A DNA stretch of 10,958 nt from Thermocaproicibacter sp036741535 (GTDB lineage: Bacteria > Bacillota > Clostridia > Oscillospirales > Acutalibacteraceae), in NCBI GenBank assembly GCA_036741535.1, contig DAINSB010000075.1:1-10958 (forward strand), written 5' to 3'. Positions 7,838-10,958 of the stretch are shown one piece after another. The translations under genes and the position numbers were made by a program. How positions within the stretch are numbered: position 1 is the first letter of the stretch; every line of letters begins with the position of its first letter. Under the pieces are notes generated by a model that ran no database searches, was not told where the DNA came from, and saw only the letters and a program-made list of their open reading frames with translations.

Positions 7838-7868
7838 ACGCCGGTGTGCCGGCGGGGTTTACCGGCGT
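7838..7868. repeat. GC-rich inverted repeat downstream of katG
   Basis: ACGCCGGT (7838-7845) and ACCGGCGT (7861-7868) are perfect 8-base inverted arms around a 15-base loop. An outer pair, GCAAC at 7835-7839 and GTTGC at 7872-7876, offers an alternative longer stem with a bulge. No T-run follows on either strand, so it is not a convincing intrinsic terminator. It lies exactly where the solute-binding-protein fragment stops matching its family. Apart from this hairpin, 7764-7883 shows nothing recognisable. Confidence 0.4.
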
Positions 7869-7883
7869 CCGGTTGCGGCCTAG

Positions 7884-8204
7884 GCAGTACTGCAGCTGGT
7901 CCCTCGCGACGGTCGCGTACGGGAAGCTCTGCGTGTATTTCTTCATGACGTCCGTGTCGTAGGCGGATTTCCGTGGGGCCACGTAGCCGGTGTCGATGCT
8001 CCACTGGGCGATGCGTTCCGGCGTGGTCATCCATTTGACGAATTCCCAGGCGGCCTGCTGGTTCGCCTCCGGTTTATCCTTGAAGATGTAGAAATTCCCA
8101 CCCCCGGTCGGCGAGCCGTACGTCTCGTTCTTCGGCAGCATCCCGACCCCGAAGTTGAACTTCGCCTTGTTCTTCACGCTCGTGAGGTTGCCGGTCGTGT
8201 GGAG
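7884..8204 (-). pseudogene. Fragment of UgpB-like sugar ABC transporter solute-binding protein
   Basis: About 107 codons on the minus strand read like the middle of an extracellular solute-binding protein (family 1, UgpB-like; full length about 430 residues). Recognisable parts are NLTSVKNKAKFNFGVGMLP, SPTGGGNFYIFKD, AAWEFVKWMTTPERIAQWS and TGYVAPRKSAYD, ending at VARDQLQY. No signal peptide, N-terminal lobe or C-terminal end is present. The open frame runs on from about 8237 to 7770, but the sequence outside these limits does not resemble the family, and no ribosome site precedes it. A one-base shift near 8197 might extend the similarity slightly upstream. I take it as a remnant of a deleted transporter gene, perhaps once linked to the neighbouring minus-strand sugar operon. 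Coordinates are approximate. Confidence 0.75.
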
Positions 8205-8261
8205 AAAAGGACGGCCGTGCAAGCAAAAACGACACAAAAATCAAAGATTTTCCCGGCGGCC

Positions 8262-8306
8262 GCAAAAGGGTCTGCGCCCCGTCCTCGCAGGAACGGGCGC
8301 AGACCC
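8262..8306 (-). terminator. Rho-independent terminator of the dhaKL-rpiB-tpiA operon
   Basis: On the minus strand GGGTCTGCGCCC (8306-8295) pairs perfectly over 12 bases with GGGCGCAGACCC (8279-8268) around a 15-base loop, and is followed by TTTT (8267-8264). It lies about 150 bases after the tpiA-like stop codon in the same direction. The stretch 8307-8459 between the stop and the hairpin shows no gene. Confidence 0.85.
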
Positions 8307-8459
8307 TCCTCGGCAATCCGGGGAAAAGCAAATCAATCTCATCCGGATTCCCTTGCCATCCTTTGCACAACATCCATCCGGTCCCTGAACGATCGTCCTC
8401 CCCGCGGAAAACGTCGGCCGGTTTCCCGTCCCCCGCGGAATCCATCTGTGAAACAGGCC

Positions 8460-9239
8460 CTATCGTTTGACCTGGAGCACGGCGCGGATCAACTTGTCGA
8501 ACTGGTCCGCCTTCCAGGCATATCTTCCGACGAACAGGCCGTCGATATACGGCTGCCGGATCAGATCGACCGCGTTGTCCAGATTCACGCTGCCGCCGTA
8601 CAGCACCGGGATCCGCCGGCCCTCTTCGCCGAAGATCTCGGCGAGGGCGTCCTTGATGGTTTTGTGCTTTTCAGACGCATACGTGGCGGAGGCGGGGATC
8701 CCGTTCACGCCGATCGCCCAAACGGGCTCATACGCGACGCGGATGCGGTCGATCCGGTCTTTCCCGACGCCCGCGAAGCCGATCTTCAGCTGGCTGCGCA
8801 GCACTTCGTCGCTGATCTTCTGGTTTTTTTCCTCCAGCGTCTCTCCGACGCAGAGCAGCGCGGTGAAGCGATGGTCCAGCGCGCTGACGACTTTTTTGTT
8901 TTCCTCCACGTTGCTCTCGCCGAAGACATGGCGGCGCTCCGAGTGGCCGATCATCACGAGGTCCATGCCCAACTCCTGAAGCATCAGGGGGGAGATCTCG
9001 CCGGTGAACTGGCCCCTCTCCTCCCACGACATGTTCTGCGCGCCGAGCTTGACGAGGCTGCGGTCCACCGCTTTGGCGGCTTCGCTCAGCGAGGTGTAGG
9101 AGGGGATCACGAAAAGCTCGAACCGGTTGCGGTCGAGATCTTTGGTGCGGTCTTCCAGCTCCTTGAGATAAGCGACCGTCTCTTTGATGCCTTTATACAT
9201 TTTCAGGTTCGTGCCGAGCAAAAGTTTTTGAGACGACAT
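8460..9239 (-). CDS. Triosephosphate isomerase-like sugar-phosphate isomerase (probable tetrulose-phosphate isomerase)
   Basis: A 259-residue TIM-barrel protein. The catalytic residues are present: N11 and K13 in GTNLKMYKG, H99 in IGHSERRHVFGES, E171 in AYEPVWAIG, and the phosphate loop YGGSVN (214-219). Three substrate-contact regions differ from ordinary TIM: GNWKMN reads GTNLKMY, the lid after PVWAIG reads VNGIPAS (178-184) instead of TGKTA, and the usual LVGGASL reads FVGRYAWK (236-243). Such changes recall the EryH/LerI group, which interconverts L-erythrulose-1-phosphate and D-erythrulose-4-phosphate, and I think that is more likely than a housekeeping TIM. The ATG shares one base with the stop of the upstream rpiB-like gene (TAATG), and AAGGAGAG lies about 11 bases before it, so translation is coupled. 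The longer frame back to 9389 overlaps the rpiB-like gene and is not real. The fold and family are certain; the substrate is inferred. Confidence 0.93.
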   Translation of the reverse strand: MSSQKLLLGTNLKMYKGIKETVAYLKELEDRTKDLDRNRFELFVIPSYTSLSEAAKAVDRSLVKLGAQNMSWEERGQFTGEISPLMLQELGMDLVMIGHSERRHVFGESNVEENKKVVSALDHRFTALLCVGETLEEKNQKISDEVLRSQLKIGFAGVGKDRIDRIRVAYEPVWAIGVNGIPASATYASEKHKTIKDALAEIFGEEGRRIPVLYGGSVNLDNAVDLIRQPYIDGLFVGRYAWKADQFDKLIRAVLQVKR

Positions 9240-9700
9240 TATTTCAGATTCTCTCCTTCGACCTCGCAGATGGCGGCGACCTTGGCCTTGGATCTCTCCG
9301 CGACTTCCCCGAGGCTCAGCCAGTCTTTGACGTTTTTCTTGGCCAGCTCGATCCCGATCACCCGCGCGCCCATGCAGAGGATGTTGCATCCGTTGCTGAG
9401 CCTGGAACGCTCGACGGAGTAGCCGTCGTGCCCGACGGCCGCGCGGATCCCCTTGAACTTGTTTGCCGTGACGGACATGCCGATCCCCGTTCCGCAGATC
9501 AGGATGCCCCTGGTATTCCGCAGGTCGGCCTGCACCTTTTTGGCGACCTTTTTGGCGATGTACGGGTAAAAGGTCCCGTCCTGCTCCGTCTCGACGCCGA
9601 CATCCTCCACGTCGTACCCCAGGCCGGCGACCAGGTCTTTGATCTGGTTTTTATAGGCAACGGCTGCGTTGTCGCATCCGATGACGATTTTCTTTCCCAT
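9239..9700 (-). CDS. RpiB/LacAB-family sugar-phosphate isomerase (probable D-erythrulose-4-phosphate isomerase)
   Basis: A 153-residue protein of the RpiB/LacA/LacB aldose-ketose isomerase family. The catalytic base C69 and T71 stand in GILICGTGIGMS, followed by ANKFKGIRAAV. Two histidines of E. coli RpiB are replaced: the GCDH motif reads GCDN (Asn11), and the residue matching His99, linked to opening the furanose ring, is Ser102 in ERSRLSNGCN. R136 and K140 correspond to the C-terminal phosphate-binding arginines. Loss of the ring-opening histidine fits a substrate that cannot form a furanose, such as a tetrose 4-phosphate; the EryI/DerI group does this, turning D-erythrulose-4-phosphate into D-erythrose-4-phosphate. 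GGAGG lies 9 bases before the ATG. The gene is 24 bases after dhaL and overlaps the tpiA-like gene by one base. A pentose or other sugar phosphate remains possible. Confidence 0.92.
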   Translation of the reverse strand: MGKKIVIGCDNAAVAYKNQIKDLVAGLGYDVEDVGVETEQDGTFYPYIAKKVAKKVQADLRNTRGILICGTGIGMSVTANKFKGIRAAVGHDGYSVERSRLSNGCNILCMGARVIGIELAKKNVKDWLSLGEVAERSKAKVAAICEVEGENLK

Positions 9701-9724
9701 CTTGTTTTCCTCCGATCCAAGCGG

Positions 9725-10363
9725 TTACGACAGGCCCTCGAGATATTCCTTCATGGCGTTGAAGATGATCCAGACCGAGGTCGCGCCGGCGTCCTGATGC
9801 CCGAGGCTCCTTTCCATCAGAGACTTGGCCCTTCCGTATTTCGCGACATATTTCTTGGTGTTTTCCATGCCCTGTTTCGCGGCCTTTTCCGCAATGCCGA
9901 GCAATTCGGCCAGATCGTCGGTCTTCGCGCTCCCCATCGCCTCGACGGCGGGGATCAGGGCGTCCAGCATGGTCTTGTCCCCCAGCTGCGCGTCGGACCG
10001 CTTCCTGACCGCGGCGAGGGAGCCCTGCATCAGTTTCGTGAACGACGCGCAGTCCAGAGTTTTGATGTCCTCCGCCGCCCGGGCCCCACCCTCGATCATG
10101 GTCCCGAAAATGACGCCAGACGCCCCGCCCATCGACATCAGCATCGTGCGGCCGACCGTCTTGAACACCTGGTTGACGGTTTCAAATTCCTTCGTCTCGA
10201 GCAGCTTGGCCTTCGCCTTCGCCAGGCCGCCCGCCATGCCGATCCCGTGGTCCCCGTCGCCGATGGCGCTGTCGATCTCGGTCAGGGAATCCTTGCTGCC
10301 GATCACCGCGTCGGAGACATGGAGCATCATGTCCCTGGTCTGCGCAACCGTGATGGATTTCAT
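9725..10363 (-). CDS. dhaL: Dihydroxyacetone kinase-type subunit DhaL (nucleotide-binding)
   Basis: A 212-residue all-helical nucleotide-binding subunit of the Dak2/DhaL family, which passes phosphate to a ketose held by DhaK. The metal-binding aspartates are D31, D36 and D38 in EIDSAIGDGDHG. The glycine-rich MGGASGVIFGT (78-88) and the C-terminal GHQDAGATS match the family, except that the usual DPGA reads DAGA. The ATG overlaps the dhaK stop by four bases (ATGA), which indicates coupled translation and a matched pair of subunits. No dhaM gene follows as it does in many phosphotransferase-type dha operons, so the phosphate donor (ATP, or PEP through a distant DhaM) cannot be decided. With the isomerase genes downstream, the substrate may be erythrulose rather than dihydroxyacetone. 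Confidence 0.93.
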   Translation of the reverse strand: MKSITVAQTRDMMLHVSDAVIGSKDSLTEIDSAIGDGDHGIGMAGGLAKAKAKLLETKEFETVNQVFKTVGRTMLMSMGGASGVIFGTMIEGGARAAEDIKTLDCASFTKLMQGSLAAVRKRSDAQLGDKTMLDALIPAVEAMGSAKTDDLAELLGIAEKAAKQGMENTKKYVAKYGRAKSLMERSLGHQDAGATSVWIIFNAMKEYLEGLS

Positions 10364-10958
10364 GGCTGCAATCCCTCCTTGGCATAATAAGGCGAATAGC
10401 AGGGCGTCGAATAGTATTTTTTCAGTTCTTCGTCCAGCCTTAAGATCGTGATGGAAAATCCGCCCATCTCCTGGCAGGTGCAGAAGCTCTTGATCTCGCT
10501 GTCGTAGACCTTCACATGGTCCTGTGCCAGCAGCCGGGCCAGTTTCCTGTACGCGATGCTGAGTTCCAGCAGCGTGGTCGAGCCGAGCCCGTTCACGAGC
10601 AGGCAGACTTCGTCTTTCGAGGAAAGCCGCATTTCCTTTTTGATCTCGCCGTACATGGTTTCGACCAGCGTGTCCGCAGGCTGCATGGTCGTCCGCTTGA
10701 TGCCGCGCTCGCCGTGCAGGCCCATGCCGTATTCGATCTCATCTTCGCCCAGTTCAAACGTCGGATGATCCTGGCCGGGAATGGTCCCCGGAGAGGTCGC
10801 CAGGCCGATGGTGTTGATATTGTCCCTGGCCTTTTCCGCGACCCTGAGGACCTCTTTCAGATCCAGGCCGGCGTCGCAGGCGGCCCCGGCGATCTTGATC
10901 ACGTAGATGTCCCCGGCGATCCCGCGCCGGTCCTGGATCCTCTCTCTGGGCGCGGAGG
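10360..10958 (-). CDS. dhaK: Dihydroxyacetone kinase-type subunit DhaK, C-terminal part
   Basis: The gene enters from the right edge; about 198 C-terminal residues are visible up to the TGA at 10360-10362. DhaK binds the ketose substrate covalently through a histidine. That histidine is present in YGMGLHGERG (codon at 10714-10716), although the usual GIHGEPG reads GLHGERG. Other family marks are RRGIAGDIYVIKIAGA near the edge, LVNGLGSTTLLEL, and EMGGFSITILRLDEEL near the C-terminus. A GTG at 10902 is internal, because the frame and the family similarity continue to the edge. The stop overlaps the dhaL start. The N-terminal half, with the other substrate-binding residues, is outside the window, so substrate preference cannot be judged from it. 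Confidence 0.93.
   Translation of the reverse strand, partial: SAPRERIQDRRGIAGDIYVIKIAGAACDAGLDLKEVLRVAEKARDNINTIGLATSPGTIPGQDHPTFELGEDEIEYGMGLHGERGIKRTTMQPADTLVETMYGEIKKEMRLSSKDEVCLLVNGLGSTTLLELSIAYRKLARLLAQDHVKVYDSEIKSFCTCQEMGGFSITILRLDEELKKYYSTPCYSPYYAKEGLQP

Noticed and set aside
7835..7876. Integron attC-like site or katG terminator at the GC-rich hairpin
   Set aside because: The GTTRRRY and RYYYAAC core sequences do not fit, no integrase or cassette is near, and no T-run follows the stem on either strand.
8199..9422. 407-codon plus-strand frame across the tpiA-like and rpiB-like genes
   Set aside because: It lies opposite two recognised isomerases and runs through the terminator hairpin; no ribosome site and no domain.
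9428..10387. Plus-strand frame opposite rpiB-like and dhaL genes
   Set aside because: It is antisense to well-conserved DhaL and RpiB motifs and looks like a GC-rich shadow.

Overview
The window is GC-rich, with purine-rich Shine-Dalgarno sites (GGAGG type), Firmicutes-style regulation (a PerR-type Fur protein) and a DUF4491 membrane protein. These suggest a high-GC anaerobic Firmicute, most likely a member of the Clostridia. This placement is an inference from gene content; no rRNA or other marker gene is present.

Layout, left to right. (1) Positions 1-4477, plus strand: a cyclic-di-GMP block holding the 3' end of an EAL-domain phosphodiesterase gene, a 1023-residue membrane protein with GAF, GGDEF and EAL domains, and a soluble GAF-GGDEF diguanylate cyclase. 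The two EAL C-termini are clearly similar, so at least part of the block arose by tandem duplication. (2) Positions 4478-4785: an intergenic stretch with a doubtful 33-codon ORF, a consensus sigma-A promoter (TTGACA-N17-TATAAT) and a Fur-like palindrome. (3) Positions 4786-7763, plus strand: a peroxide-stress operon with a PerR-type regulator, a small DUF4491 membrane protein and the catalase-peroxidase KatG. (4) Positions 7764-8262: a non-coding stretch with a GC-rich inverted repeat and an orphan fragment of an UgpB-like sugar-ABC solute-binding protein gene on the minus strand. (5) Positions 8262-10958, minus strand: an operon read right to left as dhaK (cut by the window edge), dhaL, an rpiB-like gene and a tpiA-like gene, with overlapping or closely spaced genes and a strong intrinsic terminator.

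How the genes work together. The PerR-like protein has all five residues of the peroxide-sensing metal site and both CxxC zinc pairs, and probably represses its own promoter and thereby katG. In the minus-strand operon, the RpiB-like and TIM-like proteins carry substrate-site changes that fit tetrose rather than pentose or triose phosphates. With a DhaK/DhaL kinase this suggests an erythrulose route: L-erythrulose to L-erythrulose-1-phosphate to D-erythrulose-4-phosphate to D-erythrose-4-phosphate. That assignment rests on motifs and gene order, not on a database search. The three cyclic-di-GMP proteins probably control a surface or lifestyle switch whose signal cannot be read from the sequence.

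I see no rRNA, tRNA, CRISPR array, insertion sequence or phage gene.
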